From: Variovorax dokdonensis
GTDB lineage: Bacteria > Pseudomonadota > Gammaproteobacteria > Burkholderiales > Burkholderiaceae_C
Length of the DNA: 64,000 nt
NCBI RefSeq assembly: GCF_030316895.1
Contig: NZ_JASZYV010000003.1
Coordinates: 868,001 to 932,000, forward strand
Reading direction: 5' to 3'
Made by a program: the position numbers and the translations under genes. Of the stretch, positions 1-10,760 are shown one piece after another. The notes under the pieces were generated by a model. The model saw only the letters and a list, made by a program, of their open reading frames with translations, was not told the origin of the DNA and made no database searches. Positions within the stretch are counted from its first letter, which is position 1; every line of letters starts with the position of its first letter.

Positions 1-16
1 AAGTTTCATCGTGGGG

Positions 17-52
17 CGACTCAAGGAGCATGGCTCCAAAGGGTCGTTTTTT
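17..52 (+). terminator. Candidate terminator of a gene upstream of the window
   Basis: Nested pairing CGAC (17-20) with GTCG (43-46) encloses a stem GGAGC (25-29) / GCTCC (33-37) with a 3-base loop, followed by six T at 47-52. This is the layout of a rho-independent terminator reading rightward. No open frame covers the first 180 bases convincingly, so it probably ends a gene lying left of the window. Confidence 0.5.
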
Positions 53-105
53 GCTAGCCAACGGTTCGCCTCAGCCAAGCATTTTTTCCCCGCGCAACTG
101 GATCT

Positions 106-151
106 CCCAATAAAAAAGCCGCAGGTTCGAACCTGCGGCTTTTTTATTGGG
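106..151. terminator. Perfect 46-bp palindrome, probable bidirectional terminator
   Basis: The two 23-base arms (106-128 and 129-151) are exact reverse complements with no spacer. The GC core (GCCGCAGGTTC and its complement) is flanked by A6 and T6 tracts, so either strand gives a hairpin followed by six U. It sits just past the stop of the minus-strand GlcG-like gene and would also stop rightward transcription. A perfect arm of this length is longer than a terminator needs. Confidence 0.75.
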
Positions 152-181
152 GCGAAGCGCCCCGTGCCTCGCCTCGGCGAA

Positions 182-589
182 TCAAAGACCGAGGGCCGCG
201 ATGCCTGCGCGCGCGACTTGCGCGTCTTCGTTGGACTTCACCCCGCTGACGCCTACGGCGCCGATGACATGGCCATCCTTGACGATCGGCACCCCGCCTT
301 CGAGCATGCCTTGCAAAGTGGGCGCCGACAGAAAGGACGTGCGGCCTCCGTTGATGACATCCTCGTAGCCCTTGCTTTCGCGGCGCCCCAGTGCGGCCGT
401 ATTTGCCTTGGCCGGGGCAATGTGGGCGGATACCGCCGCCGCCCCATCCAGGCGCTGAAGCCAGAGCAGATGGCCGCCGTCGTCGACGATGGCGATGGTG
501 ACGGCCCAGTTGTTCTTCAATGCCTCCGCCTCGGCTGCGGCGGCGATCGCCTTCACGTCGGACAGTTCCAGGAATTGCTTGCTTTTCAT
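182..589 (-). CDS. GlcG/HbpS-family heme-binding-like protein (DUF336)
   Basis: A 135-residue protein of the GlcG/HbpS (DUF336) family. Members are small alpha/beta proteins found in glycolate and other catabolic operons or as extracellular heme-binding proteins; none is a proven enzyme. Visible family marks are the strand VTIAIVDDGGHLLWLQRLDGA near residues 30-50, a K-A-N-T-A stretch after it, and the glycine-rich end VPIVKDGHVIGAVGVSG near 100-117. The length is typical and there is no signal peptide, so a cytoplasmic location is likely. It stands alone, divergent from the YccA-like gene and followed by the palindrome at 106-151. The substrate is unknown. Confidence 0.85.
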   Translation of the reverse strand: MKSKQFLELSDVKAIAAAAEAEALKNNWAVTIAIVDDGGHLLWLQRLDGAAAVSAHIAPAKANTAALGRRESKGYEDVINGGRTSFLSAPTLQGMLEGGVPIVKDGHVIGAVGVSGVKSNEDAQVARAGIAALGL

Positions 590-787
590 GATGTTGACTC
601 TCGCTTCGATCGAAACCGTCGAGGATAACTTGCGGCTCGCCGTGCCTGCCCCTCATGAGTAGCCCTACAGACTGTATGAACATGCCGTGTCGGGTATTTG
701 CGCCCCTGGCTCTTGCAGCGGCCTAGAATCGTCCTCAACTGTCCGGGGAACACCCTTCGGGGCAGCAACCACAAGGAGAACTCATTG
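590..787. promoter_or_regulatory. Divergent promoter region between the GlcG-like and YccA-like genes
   Basis: This 198-bp stretch carries no gene. On the plus strand a TAGAAT hexamer (724-729) could be the -10 of the YccA-like gene; no good -35 is seen at 16-18 bases. The leader then holds a GGGG/CCCT-type hairpin near 748-764 and the ribosome site AAGGAG at 773-778, which fixes the ATG at 788 rather than earlier in-frame starts. Confidence 0.4.
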
Positions 788-1489
788 ATGAATGACCGTG
801 TCAGCACTGTCGATACCGCCCGCGGCTATGGGCTGAGCGTCGATCAGGCGCAGCGCCAGCGTGTGCTGCGCAACACCTACTGGCTGTTGGCACTGAGCCT
901 GCTGCCCACGGTTTTGGGGGCTTGGCTGGGCGTGGCCACCGGCATCACCCGTTCGCTTCACGGCGGCCTGGGCTTGATTGTTTTCCTGGGCGGCGCCTTC
1001 GGATTCATGTTCGCGATCGAGAAGACCAAGAACTCTGCGGCGGGCGTGCCGGTGCTGTTGGGCTTCACGTTCTTCATGGGCCTGATGCTCTCGCGGCTGA
1101 TCGCAGCCGTGCTCGGCTTCCAGAACGGCAGCGAGTTGGTCATGACGGCGTTTGCCGGAACGGCCGGCGTGTTCCTGGTCATGGCCAGCCTGGCGACCGT
1201 CATCAAACGCGATCTGTCGGGCATGGGCAAATGGCTGTTCGTCGGCGCACTGGTGCTGATGGTCGGCGCCGTCATCAACGTCTTCGTGGGTTCGACCGCC
1301 GGCATGGCGGCCATCTCGGTGGCGGCCATTGGCATCTTCTCGGCTTACATGCTGTATGACCTGAAGCAGATCATCGACGGCGGCGAAACCAACTACATCA
1401 GCGCCACGCTTGCGCTGTACCTCGACCTGTTCAACGTGTTCCAGAGTCTGCTTGCGCTGCTGGGCATCTTCGGCGGCGAGCGCGACTGA
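788..1489 (+). CDS. Bax inhibitor-1/YccA family membrane protein
   Basis: A 233-residue integral membrane protein of the BI-1 family (Bax inhibitor-1, YccA, YbhL). About seven hydrophobic helices fill residues 30-230, and the family C-terminal segment ends in L-G-I-F-G-G-E-R-D. E. coli YccA binds and modulates the FtsH protease; other members are calcium-leak channels. Which role applies here cannot be read from sequence. The ATG at 788 is preceded by AAGGAG; the open frame runs on upstream, but those extra residues are not family-like. It is monocistronic, with a terminator 27 bp beyond the stop. Confidence 0.9.
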   Translation: MNDRVSTVDTARGYGLSVDQAQRQRVLRNTYWLLALSLLPTVLGAWLGVATGITRSLHGGLGLIVFLGGAFGFMFAIEKTKNSAAGVPVLLGFTFFMGLMLSRLIAAVLGFQNGSELVMTAFAGTAGVFLVMASLATVIKRDLSGMGKWLFVGALVLMVGAVINVFVGSTAGMAAISVAAIGIFSAYMLYDLKQIIDGGETNYISATLALYLDLFNVFQSLLALLGIFGGERD

Positions 1490-1515
1490 CGCAAACCCTC
1501 ATCAGACCACCACCC

Positions 1516-1545
1516 AAAAAAGGGCCCCAGTCGGGGCCCTTTTTC
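1516..1545. terminator. Bidirectional terminator between the YccA-like gene and rlmD
   Basis: Stem AGGGCCCC (1521-1528) / GGGGCCCT (1533-1540) with loop AGTC, A-tract 1516-1521 and T-tract 1540-1544, so it works in both directions for the two convergent genes. A second small hairpin, GCCTGC (1551-1556) CTTC GCAGGC (1561-1566), lies between it and the rlmD stop. Confidence 0.85.
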
Positions 1546-1573
1546 TTGAAGCCTGCCTTCGCAGGCGAGTCGC

Positions 1574-3034
1574 TCAGGCGAGGTCGAACACCGCCATGGA
1601 TTCGACGTGAGCGGTGTGGGGGAACATGTTGACCACGCCTGCGTGCGTGCAGCGATACCCAGCCTGATGCACCAGCAGCCCAGCGTCGCGGGCCAGAGTG
1701 GCCGGATTGCAGCTCACATACACGATGCGTCGAGGCGGCGTCCAGCCATGCGGCGCGGGCGTGGCGGCGAGTTGCTGCTGGTGCAGTTCCGCCAGAGCCT
1801 TGGCCAATGCGAAGGCGCCTTCGCGTGGCGGATCCACAAGCCAGCGGTCCGCCGCGCCATCCTGGACGAGTTGCTCGGGAGTCATCTCGAACAGGTTGCG
1901 TGTGACGAAGGCGACGTCGTCGGAGAAGTACCGACCTGATTCCTTCGCCACACGCCGATTGGCCTCGCAGTTCTCGGTCGCGCGCGCCACCAGCGTGTCG
2001 CTGCCCTCTATGCCCAGAACCGCCGCAGCGCGCGTGGCCAGCGGCAGCGTGAAGTTGCCCAGTCCGCAGAACCAGTCGATCACACGTTCGCCGGTGCGCA
2101 CGTCCAGCAGCCTTAGTGCTCGCGAAACCAGCACACGATTGATGCTCGGGTTGACTTGCGTGAAGTCGGTCGGCTTGAACGGCATGCGGACGCCGAAATC
2201 GGGCAGTTCGTAGGCCAGGGCTGCACTTTGAGCGTCGAGCAAGTGTGCCGTGTCCGGCCCCTTGGGCTGAAGCCACCACTGAACGCCTGCATGTTCTGCC
2301 GCAAACGCAGTGAGCCGATCGATGTCCGCCGCGGACAGCGGCTCGAGATGACGCAGGACCAGCGCAATCACGCCCAACTCGGTCGAGCCTGGCGCATCAC
2401 CGCAAGCCAATTCGATCTGCGGGCAGGTGTCCCGAGCGTCCATTGATGCAATCAGCCCACGCAGTGGCAGCAGCATGTCGCTGACGCGGCTTGGCAGCAC
2501 CGGGCAGGTTTTCATGTCGGCGATGTAGCGGCTCTTTCTCTCGTGAAAGCCGATCAGCACCGCGCCCTTCTTCACCACGTGCCGCACCGACAGTCGGGCC
2601 CGATATCGGTAGTGCCATGCCGGCCCCTGGAGCGGACGCAGCAGGCTTTCGGCCTTGACCTTACCCAGGTGCCAGAGCTGATCCTCGAGTGCCCGTTGCT
2701 TGACGGCCACCTGCGCGGTCGCGTCGAGATGCTGCATCTTGCAGCCGCCACAGGCGCCGGAATGAAGGCCGAAGTGCTGGCAACCGGGGCGCACGCGCTG
2801 GGAAGACTCGCTCCGAAGCTCGGTCAGTTCGCCTTGTTCCCAGTTGTTCTTGGCGCGCAGGCGCTTGTAGCGCACCTCTTCGAAGGGAAGCGCCCCCTCG
2901 ATGAAAATCACCTTGCCGTCCGCGCGGTGGGTGACGCCTTGTGCCTCGAGATCGAGCGATTCGACGCGCAGCCAACCGTCGTCGGCCTGGGGCGGCGTCG
3001 GTGCGACGCCTTCTTTCTGAATGGATTCCGTCAT
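1574..3034 (-). CDS. rlmD: 23S rRNA (uracil-1939-C5)-methyltransferase RlmD
   Basis: A 486-residue SAM-dependent RNA methyltransferase of the TrmA/RlmD family, which makes m5U1939 in 23S rRNA. An N-terminal TRAM-type region (about 20-75) precedes the [4Fe-4S] cysteines C85, C95, C98 (in H-S-G-A-C-G-G-C) and C177. The SAM-binding motif is [11 protein letters not shown] in the C-terminal half. The catalytic cysteine is C442 in [10 protein letters not shown]. The cluster ligands and the length favour RlmD over TrmA. It lies 73 bp after nlpD on the same strand, in the slot that rpoS fills in many other beta- and gammaproteobacteria. Confidence 0.95.
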   Translation of the reverse strand: MTESIQKEGVAPTPPQADDGWLRVESLDLEAQGVTHRADGKVIFIEGALPFEEVRYKRLRAKNNWEQGELTELRSESSQRVRPGCQHFGLHSGACGGCKMQHLDATAQVAVKQRALEDQLWHLGKVKAESLLRPLQGPAWHYRYRARLSVRHVVKKGAVLIGFHERKSRYIADMKTCPVLPSRVSDMLLPLRGLIASMDARDTCPQIELACGDAPGSTELGVIALVLRHLEPLSAADIDRLTAFAAEHAGVQWWLQPKGPDTAHLLDAQSAALAYELPDFGVRMPFKPTDFTQVNPSINRVLVSRALRLLDVRTGERVIDWFCGLGNFTLPLATRAAAVLGIEGSDTLVARATENCEANRRVAKESGRYFSDDVAFVTRNLFEMTPEQLVQDGAADRWLVDPPREGAFALAKALAELHQQQLAATPAPHGWTPPRRIVYVSCNPATLARDAGLLVHQAGYRCTHAGVVNMFPHTAHVESMAVFDLA

Positions 3035-3107
3035 CTCCCGATTTTCTCAGGCCGCGACAGCCGGAATTCCGAACACCCCAACATAAGGGGCATGAGCCCC
3101 AAGCCGA

Positions 3108-4007
3108 TCAACGCGGCGGAAGGTAGCGCGCCGGGTCCACCGGCTTGCCTTGGCGCCGAATCTCGAAGTGCAGTTTCGTGCGATCGGCGTCGCTGCTGCC
3201 CATCTCGGCGATCTTCTGGCCCTTCTGGACCGATTGATCTTCCTTCACCAGTAGCGTCTGGTTGTGCGCGTAGGCCGTGAGATAGGTGTTGTTGTGCTTG
3301 AGGATGATCAGGTTGCCGTAGCCGCGCAAGCCGGCGCCGGCATAGACCACCTTGCCATCCGCCGATGCGTAGATGGGGTCGCCGGCGCGGCCGCCGATGT
3401 CGAGTCCCTTGTTCTTGGCATCGTCGAACCCCGCGAGCAGTTGGCCGCGCGCTGGCCACATCCATCCCAGGTCGTCATCGGCAGCCAAAGGCTGAGACGG
3501 CTTGGCCGCTGCCACGACTGCCGGAGCCGATGCGGCCGCAGCCGCGGCTGCCGCTGCAGGCGCCGCTGCCGTCGAAGGCGTGGCAGGCGTTGTCGCCACC
3601 ACGGCGGGGACAACAGGAGCCGCCGCAACGGCCGTCGCACCATTGGTCGGCGGGATGATGCGCAGCACCTCGCCCACTTCGATCACATTTGGATTGTCGA
3701 GATTGTTCCAGCGAACAAGGTCGCGCCAGCTCTGTCCCGACTCGAGCCCGATGCGGATGAGCGTGTCACCCGGGCGCACGGCGTAGTAGCCGGGCTTGCC
3801 GTAGTTCTCGATGCCTCGCAGCGGCTTTCCTGAAGCGTCGGTCGTGATGGGTGGGACCGGCATACCGGGCACACCTGCGCTCGCGGCGCTGCGGTCCTCG
3901 ACAGGTGCTTGCGACGGCGGCGAAGTCGAGCACCCTGCCAACACCAGCAACGATGCGTACGTGAAAACCGTGCCGGCAACACGTGCTCGACGACCTAGAC
4001 CCTGCAT
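3108..4007 (-). CDS. nlpD: NlpD-type LysM/LytM lipoprotein, division amidase activator
   Basis: A 299-residue outer-membrane lipoprotein. The lipobox LAGC places the acylated cysteine at C26. A LysM peptidoglycan-binding domain lies at about 73-118, followed by an Ala/Val-rich linker, then a C-terminal M23/LytM domain from about 205. The M23 metal site is degenerate: the HxxxD motif reads N-K-G-L-D and the later HxH reads H-F-E. That is the pattern of NlpD/EnvC-type activators, which switch on AmiC-like amidases without cutting peptidoglycan. The ATG at 4007 follows a strong AAGGAGG; the TTG 18 bases upstream would put the ribosome site inside the gene. It follows pcm by 10 bp. Confidence 0.9.
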   Translation of the reverse strand: MQGLGRRARVAGTVFTYASLLVLAGCSTSPPSQAPVEDRSAASAGVPGMPVPPITTDASGKPLRGIENYGKPGYYAVRPGDTLIRIGLESGQSWRDLVRWNNLDNPNVIEVGEVLRIIPPTNGATAVAAAPVVPAVVATTPATPSTAAAPAAAAAAAAASAPAVVAAAKPSQPLAADDDLGWMWPARGQLLAGFDDAKNKGLDIGGRAGDPIYASADGKVVYAGAGLRGYGNLIILKHNNTYLTAYAHNQTLLVKEDQSVQKGQKIAEMGSSDADRTKLHFEIRRQGKPVDPARYLPPR

Positions 4008-4017
4008 GCAACCTCCT

Positions 4018-4866
4018 TCAAGCAATCCCGGATTTTAGGGGGACAAAGTTGACCGCCTCAAGAACGCTGCGCTGCACGCCCGCGTTACTGCGATCGATGA
4101 CCACCAGCGCCTGCCCGCCCTGTGCCGAACGAATGGGCGCAACGATGCGTCCACCCACGGCCAGTTGGTCGATCCAAGTCTGGGGCAAGACGTCGCCACC
4201 CGCGGCGGCGATGATGCCGGCATAGGGCGCCCCCTTGGCGTAGCCCTGCATGCCGTCGCCAAGCAAGAGATGCACGTTCGCCAGGCGAAAGTGGCGCAAG
4301 TTGGCGCGAGCGCGTTCGTTCAGCCCGCGCAGCCGCTCGATGCTGTAGACCTCGTCAGCCACACGGCCGAGCACCGCGGCTTGATAGCCGCAGCCCGTAC
4401 CGACTTCGAGCACACGCCCCAGACGCGCGCCGCTGCGTCCCGCCATGGCAGGCGCAGCCAGCAGCAGTTCGATCATTCGCGCGACGACACTGGGCTTGGA
4501 GATGGTCTGTCCCAGGCCAATCGGCAGGCTGGTGTCTTCGTACGCCTGGTTCATCAATGCGCTATCGACGAAGCGGTGGCGTTCTACCGTCCCCATGGCG
4601 CTCAGCACTCGGGCGTCGGTGATGCCTTGGCCTGCCAGTTTCTGCACCATGCGCGCCCTGACCGCCTCGTAGGCCGTCGAAGGCGCTGTAGGGCTTGTCG
4701 GATTCGGGCGGGTCGCGACGGATTGCTGGCTGGCAGGACGCACAGACGGCTCGAGTGCAGGCGCCGGTCGGGCCGGCATGCTCGCAGGAACGCGTGCAGT
4801 CCGGCCGGCGTTGCCTTGCGCTCCGCCCGTGTTGATTCGCGCCGGAAAGCTGGGACGTTCCTTCAC
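4018..4866 (-). CDS. pcm: Protein-L-isoaspartate O-methyltransferase
   Basis: A 282-residue enzyme that methylates isoaspartyl residues in aged proteins using SAM. The methyltransferase domain is the C-terminal two thirds: the PCMT motif around Q-T-I-S-K-P, then the SAM motif [20 protein letters not shown], and [13 protein letters not shown]. The first 70 residues are a low-complexity Pro/Ala/Arg tail that many PCMTs lack. A GTG at 4866 is chosen because it overlaps the surE stop as GTGA; no closer ATG gives a complete fold. It belongs to the surE-pcm-nlpD operon. Confidence 0.9.
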   Translation of the reverse strand: MKERPSFPARINTGGAQGNAGRTARVPASMPARPAPALEPSVRPASQQSVATRPNPTSPTAPSTAYEAVRARMVQKLAGQGITDARVLSAMGTVERHRFVDSALMNQAYEDTSLPIGLGQTISKPSVVARMIELLLAAPAMAGRSGARLGRVLEVGTGCGYQAAVLGRVADEVYSIERLRGLNERARANLRHFRLANVHLLLGDGMQGYAKGAPYAGIIAAAGGDVLPQTWIDQLAVGGRIVAPIRSAQGGQALVVIDRSNAGVQRSVLEAVNFVPLKSGIA

Positions 4867-5642
4867 GCTCCGCGGCCCTGCGCCTTGCCGGTCAGGCGAT
4901 CCACTGCATCGCGCCATTCGCCGAGCCGACCATGGTCGGTCAGGTCGATCTGCAAAGGCGTGAGTGCCACGTGGCCAGAGGCCGTCGCATGAAAGTCGGT
5001 GCCTTCGCCGCTGTCCTTGGCGCCGCCCGCACCGGCGATCCAGTACATGGTTTCGCCGCGCGGATTGTCCTGCGTGATGACCCGCTCGCCAGCATGCCGC
5101 CGGCCCAGGCGACAAACGCGCACCGGCTTGAGTTGGTCCAGGGGAAGATTCGGAATGTTGACGTTGAGCAGCCAGGCTTCCTCGCCCAGCATGCCCTCCT
5201 GTTCGACACGCTGCACCAGACTGCGCGCCACCTGGGCCGCTGCGTCCACATGCGCCCAGCCCTTCTCGATCTGCGAAAACGCAATGGCCGGAATGCCGAA
5301 CAGGTAGGCTTCCATGGCCGCGCCTACCGTGCCCGAATAGATCGTGTCATCGCCCATGTTCGCACCGTTGTTGATGCCTGAGACAACCAGGTCCGGCCGA
5401 TAGTCCAGCAGGCCCTTGAGCGCAATGTGCACGCAGTCGGCAGGCGTGCCGGTGACGTACCTGAACCCGTTGTGCGCCTCGCGCACATACAAAGGTGCAG
5501 CCAGCGTCAGTGCATTGGATTTGGCGCTGTTGTTGTGCTCCGGCGCGATCACCTCGACATCGGCCACGTCACGCAATGCCTCGTACAGCGCCACGATGCC
5601 CGGCGCCTGATACCCGTCATCGTTTGAGATCAGTATTTTCAT
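4863..5642 (-). CDS. surE: 5'/3'-nucleotidase SurE
   Basis: A 259-residue metal-dependent nucleoside monophosphatase, a stationary-phase survival protein. The N-terminal [10 protein letters not shown] supplies the metal aspartates D8 and D9. Further family marks are the [13 protein letters not shown] loop near residue 35, where the Ser and Asn bind metal, and [19 protein letters not shown] near 90-108. The length is typical. It is first in the surE-pcm-nlpD operon; its TGA overlaps the pcm GTG. Confidence 0.97.
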   Translation of the reverse strand: MKILISNDDGYQAPGIVALYEALRDVADVEVIAPEHNNSAKSNALTLAAPLYVREAHNGFRYVTGTPADCVHIALKGLLDYRPDLVVSGINNGANMGDDTIYSGTVGAAMEAYLFGIPAIAFSQIEKGWAHVDAAAQVARSLVQRVEQEGMLGEEAWLLNVNIPNLPLDQLKPVRVCRLGRRHAGERVITQDNPRGETMYWIAGAGGAKDSGEGTDFHATASGHVALTPLQIDLTDHGRLGEWRDAVDRLTGKAQGRGA

Positions 5643-5661
5643 ATCGTCGAATTGAAACTCG

Positions 5662-5667
5662 ATTCTA
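5662..5667 (-). promoter_or_regulatory. Candidate -10 element of the surE operon
   Basis: On the minus strand CCTAGAATCG places TAGAAT at 5667-5662, about 20 bases before the surE ATG. The same CCTAGAATCG occurs before the YccA-like gene at 722-731. No convincing -35 is seen. The rest of the 126-bp divergent gap holds nothing else I recognise. Confidence 0.4.
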
Positions 5668-5768
5668 GGTGGCTGCGCCCCTGCCCCGCCACGCCGTCAC
5701 CGCAGGGACATTCGCGTGCCAAGGCGACTCTTATCATGATCGGCTGCCCCAACGAGGAGACTGCCCCT

Positions 5769-6755
5769 ATGCATGCATGGCTTTGTGAAAACCCGGTCGG
5801 CGTCGATGCGCTGACCTGGAAGGAAATTCCGACTCCCCAGCCCGGTCCCGGCCAGGTGCTGGTGGAAATCAAGGCGGCCAGCCTGAATTTCCCCGATCTG
5901 CTCATTGTCCAGAACAAATACCAGATCAAGCCGCCTTTGCCTTTTGTACCTGGCTCCGAATACGCCGGCGTGATTCAGGCGGTCGGCGAAGGCGTCGAGG
6001 GGCTCAAGGTCGGCCAGAACATTGCGTGTCTTTCGGGCACAGGCGGATTTGGAACGCATACCTTGGCGCCCGCAGCGCTTTGCATGCCATTGCCCGACGG
6101 CTTCAATCACGTGGATGCTGCCGCCTTCATCATGATCTACGCCACTTCCTGGCATGCATTGATCGATCGCGCGCAACTCAAGGCTGGCGAGACCGTTCTG
6201 GTGCTGGGCGCAGCCGGCGGCGTCGGCACCTCGGCCATCCAGATTGCCAAGGCCGCGGGCGCAAAGGTCATCGCAGCTGCATCGACCGACGAGAAGTGCG
6301 CACTGTGCAAATCCATTGGCGCGGACGAGACCATCAATTACACCGCGCATGCGCTCCCCAATGATTTCCGCGAAGCCGTCAAGCAAGCCACCGGCGGCAA
6401 AGGCCCCGATGTGATCTACGACCCCGTTGGCGGCGATTTTGCGGAACCCGCATTTCGCGCCATCGGTTGGCGTGGTCGCTATCTGGTGGTCGGATTTGCC
6501 TCCGGTCCCATTCCCTCGCTGCCGCTCAACCTTGCATTGCTCAAGGGGGCTTCCATCGTGGGTGTGTTCTGGGGCGATTTTGCAAGGCGCGAACCGAAGG
6601 CCAATGCTCAAATGATGCAGCAATTGGCGCAGTGGTATGGACAGGGCAAGGTCAAGCCGGTGATCGACCGGGCATTGCCCATGGCGCAATTGAAGGAAGC
6701 GTACGCTCTGATGGGATCTCGCAGCGTCAAGGGCAAGTTGGTGATGACGAACTGA
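5769..6755 (+). CDS. NADPH:quinone oxidoreductase-family enzyme (MDR superfamily)
   Basis: A 328-residue zinc-free medium-chain dehydrogenase/reductase. The N-terminal GroES-like domain (1-125) contains the PGPGQVLVEIKAASLNFPD motif typical of quinone oxidoreductases. The Rossmann motif VLGAAGGVGTSAIQIAKAAG lies near 145-165. No structural or catalytic zinc cysteines are present. It is likely a cytosolic NADPH-dependent reductase of quinones or enones; the substrate is unknown. The ATG at 5769 follows GAGGAG; two upstream in-frame starts add residues that are not family-like. It ends at a bidirectional terminator. Confidence 0.88.
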   Translation: MHAWLCENPVGVDALTWKEIPTPQPGPGQVLVEIKAASLNFPDLLIVQNKYQIKPPLPFVPGSEYAGVIQAVGEGVEGLKVGQNIACLSGTGGFGTHTLAPAALCMPLPDGFNHVDAAAFIMIYATSWHALIDRAQLKAGETVLVLGAAGGVGTSAIQIAKAAGAKVIAAASTDEKCALCKSIGADETINYTAHALPNDFREAVKQATGGKGPDVIYDPVGGDFAEPAFRAIGWRGRYLVVGFASGPIPSLPLNLALLKGASIVGVFWGDFARREPKANAQMMQQLAQWYGQGKVKPVIDRALPMAQLKEAYALMGSRSVKGKLVMTN

Positions 6756-6771
6756 GATTGCCGAAAACAAG

Positions 6772-6796
6772 AAAGGCCCGCAATGCGGGCCTTTTT
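6772..6796. terminator. Bidirectional terminator between the quinone oxidoreductase and H-NS genes
   Basis: Stem AGGCCCGC (6774-6781) / GCGGGCCT (6785-6792), loop AAT, T-tract 6792-6796 rightward and A-tract on the left. It serves two convergent genes. Confidence 0.85.
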
Positions 6797-6819
6797 CGTT
6801 GATACGTCCAGCGCCGAGG

Positions 6820-7155
6820 TCAGACCTCGAAATCAGTCAAGGACTTGCCAGCGGCCAATGCTTCCGTGACCCAGCGCGGCTTGCGGCCGCGGCCGCCCGA
6901 CCAGGTCTCGCCCGTCGGGCTGCGGTATTTGACGGCGCGCACCGCCGGACTGGCAGCAGCACGGCGACCTGCGGGAGCGCGGCCGCTCAACTTGAGGTCG
7001 GAGGCGGAAATGCCGTACTCCGCAATCTGCTTGCGGATCTGCTCGATCACTCCGGCACGTTCTTGATTGCGCAATGTCTCAGCCTGGCGGCGCAATTGCG
7101 AAATCTGTTCGTCGTGCTTTTTGATCTGGGAATTGATTTCTTCAAGTGTTGCCAT
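6820..7155 (-). CDS. H-NS histone family nucleoid protein
   Basis: A 111-residue H-NS-type protein. A coiled-coil oligomerisation region fills residues 1-45 (rich in E, Q, K, R). The C-terminal DNA-binding segment has the family signature TWSGGRGRKPRWV near 83-95, where the R-G-R hook inserts in the minor groove of AT-rich DNA. It probably silences horizontally acquired, AT-rich genes. The upstream 150 bp is unusually AT-rich for this window, as expected for H-NS autoregulation (inference). Confidence 0.93.
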   Translation of the reverse strand: MATLEEINSQIKKHDEQISQLRRQAETLRNQERAGVIEQIRKQIAEYGISASDLKLSGRAPAGRRAAASPAVRAVKYRSPTGETWSGGRGRKPRWVTEALAAGKSLTDFEV

Positions 7156-7190
7156 TCCGAATCCTGCGAGGGGTTTGAGAAACGTCGCAA

Positions 7191-7220
7191 ATTCTATTTC
7201 AATGCCTTCTCACCAACCAA
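7191..7220 (-). promoter_or_regulatory. Candidate sigma-70 promoter of the H-NS gene
   Basis: Reading leftward: TTGGTT (7220-7215), 18-bp spacer, TAGAAT (7196-7191), about 36 bases before the ATG. The surrounding 7190-7260 is AT-rich with A/T tracts, a plausible self-binding region. Confidence 0.5.
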
Positions 7221-7306
7221 CAATTTTTATCAAAGCCCCTTGAAGTCAGAAAAAAGCAACAGTTCGTTTCGAATGTCTTTGGGAGCGCACGTGTGTGGGC
7301 GCAAGT

Positions 7307-8743
7307 TCAATCAGCCGGCGGTTTTCGCTGCAGAAGCGGCGAGGCCAGTTGTTCATAGACGGCGGCCAATCGCAAAAGCTCGGCGTCGGCGCCCGGGCGG
7401 CCGATCAATTGAAGGCCCATTGGCCAACGGCCACTGGGATCAAAACCAGCGGGAACGCAGACGGCTGGCAATCCCGCGAAAGTCGCATAGAGCGTGACTT
7501 CCATCCAGCGGTGATACGTGTCCATTTTCCGACCTGCAATTTCGCGCGGCCAATGCATCTCGCGCTCAAATGGCCAAAGCTGCGCGGAAGGGAGCGCGAG
7601 TGCATCGAAATCTTTCAGCAGGCTCAGCATCTGCGCATGAAATCCGGTTCGCGCCACGCTGGCACGCATGAATTCATCAAAGCTCAGGCCCTGTTCACTG
7701 TCATGTTCCCACAATGCCTCGGGCTTGATCTTTTCCCGCGCGCCCGGGACGGCCAGCGCAGCAGCCACATTGGGCGCCACCAATGCGCGGCGCCAGACCA
7801 GCCAGCTTTGCCAGACAGAGCCGGCGTCGAAGCCGTGAGCCACTGAATCGACCTGAGCCCCCGCTTGTGCAAAGAGATTCAGCGCACCGCTGCAAACATC
7901 GAGAATTCCTGGCTCCATCGCCAGATGGCCGTCCAGATTGCCCAGCCAGCCAATGCGAAATTCGCTCGCCGCTGGCAATTGCGTCGGCACGTAATCTCGC
8001 GGCCCTTCAGCGATGGACAACGGCGCCCGCGGATCATGCCCGGCCTGAATGGAAAGCAGCCGCGCCAGATCGCGCACGTTGCGCGCCATCGGGCCGTCGG
8101 TCCCCAACTGGCTCACCCACACATCCGGTCGCGGCCAGCCCGGCACCCGACCCTGGCTCGGCCGCATGCCGAACACGTGGTTCCAGCCGGCGGGGTTGCG
8201 CAACGAGCCCATGAAGTCAGACCCGTCTGCCACCGGCAGCAGCCGCTGTGCCAATGCCACGGCAGCGCCACCGCTGCTGCCGCCAGCCGAGCGATCGGGG
8301 TCCCACGCGTTGCGGGTGGTTCCGAACAGGTCGTTGTAGGTGTGCGAGCCCAGGCCGAACTCGGGCATGTTGGTCTTGCCGATGACGATGCAGCCCGCCG
8401 CCTTCATGCGCGACACATACAGGCTGTCGACCTTGGGCATGAGTTCCCTGTAGACCGTGCTGCCCAGTGTGGAAGGGAAGCCCACCGCATGCCCCGTGTC
8501 CTTGATGGCTTGCGGCATGCCGTGCATCCAGCCGCGCGAATGACCTCGACTCAACTCGGCATCGCATTCATCGGCCTGCCTGAGGAGCGCTTCGGGCGGC
8601 GCCAGATTCACGATGGCGTTGTAGCGCGGATTAACTTGCTCGATGCGGGCCAGATAGGCCTGCATGACCTCTCGGCAGGAAGCGTCGCGTGAATGAATGG
8701 TGCGCGAGAGCGCGTCGGCGTCCAGGTCGGTCAGATTTCCCAT
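7307..8743 (-). CDS. Amidase-signature family hydrolase
   Basis: A 478-residue amidase-signature enzyme that hydrolyses amide bonds with a Ser-cisSer-Lys triad. K81 lies in QAIKDT, the cis-Ser S156 in AGGSSGGAA, and the nucleophile S180 in DGSDFMGSLRNPAG; in that last motif a usual glycine is Met. The substrate is unknown. It is the last of six minus-strand genes and starts 9 bp after the biotin-carboxylase stop, so it is probably co-transcribed with the acyl-CoA carboxylase. Its role there is not obvious; an amide or acyl precursor is conceivable. Confidence 0.88.
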   Translation of the reverse strand: MGNLTDLDADALSRTIHSRDASCREVMQAYLARIEQVNPRYNAIVNLAPPEALLRQADECDAELSRGHSRGWMHGMPQAIKDTGHAVGFPSTLGSTVYRELMPKVDSLYVSRMKAAGCIVIGKTNMPEFGLGSHTYNDLFGTTRNAWDPDRSAGGSSGGAAVALAQRLLPVADGSDFMGSLRNPAGWNHVFGMRPSQGRVPGWPRPDVWVSQLGTDGPMARNVRDLARLLSIQAGHDPRAPLSIAEGPRDYVPTQLPAASEFRIGWLGNLDGHLAMEPGILDVCSGALNLFAQAGAQVDSVAHGFDAGSVWQSWLVWRRALVAPNVAAALAVPGAREKIKPEALWEHDSEQGLSFDEFMRASVARTGFHAQMLSLLKDFDALALPSAQLWPFEREMHWPREIAGRKMDTYHRWMEVTLYATFAGLPAVCVPAGFDPSGRWPMGLQLIGRPGADAELLRLAAVYEQLASPLLQRKPPAD

Positions 8744-8752
8744 CTGCCAATG

Positions 8753-10735
<1,983 letters not shown>

Positions 10736-10760
10736 GCGAAGCGGCCCGGTGGTAGTTCGT

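Noticed and set aside
3508..3640. GC-rich alternating Ala/Val codons that look like a tandem repeat
   Set aside because: This is the Ala-rich linker of NlpD; the units are irregular and not a DNA repeat of note.
3108..4007. Calling NlpD an active M23 endopeptidase
   Set aside because: The HxxxD and HxH zinc motifs are both altered, so an activator role is the better reading.
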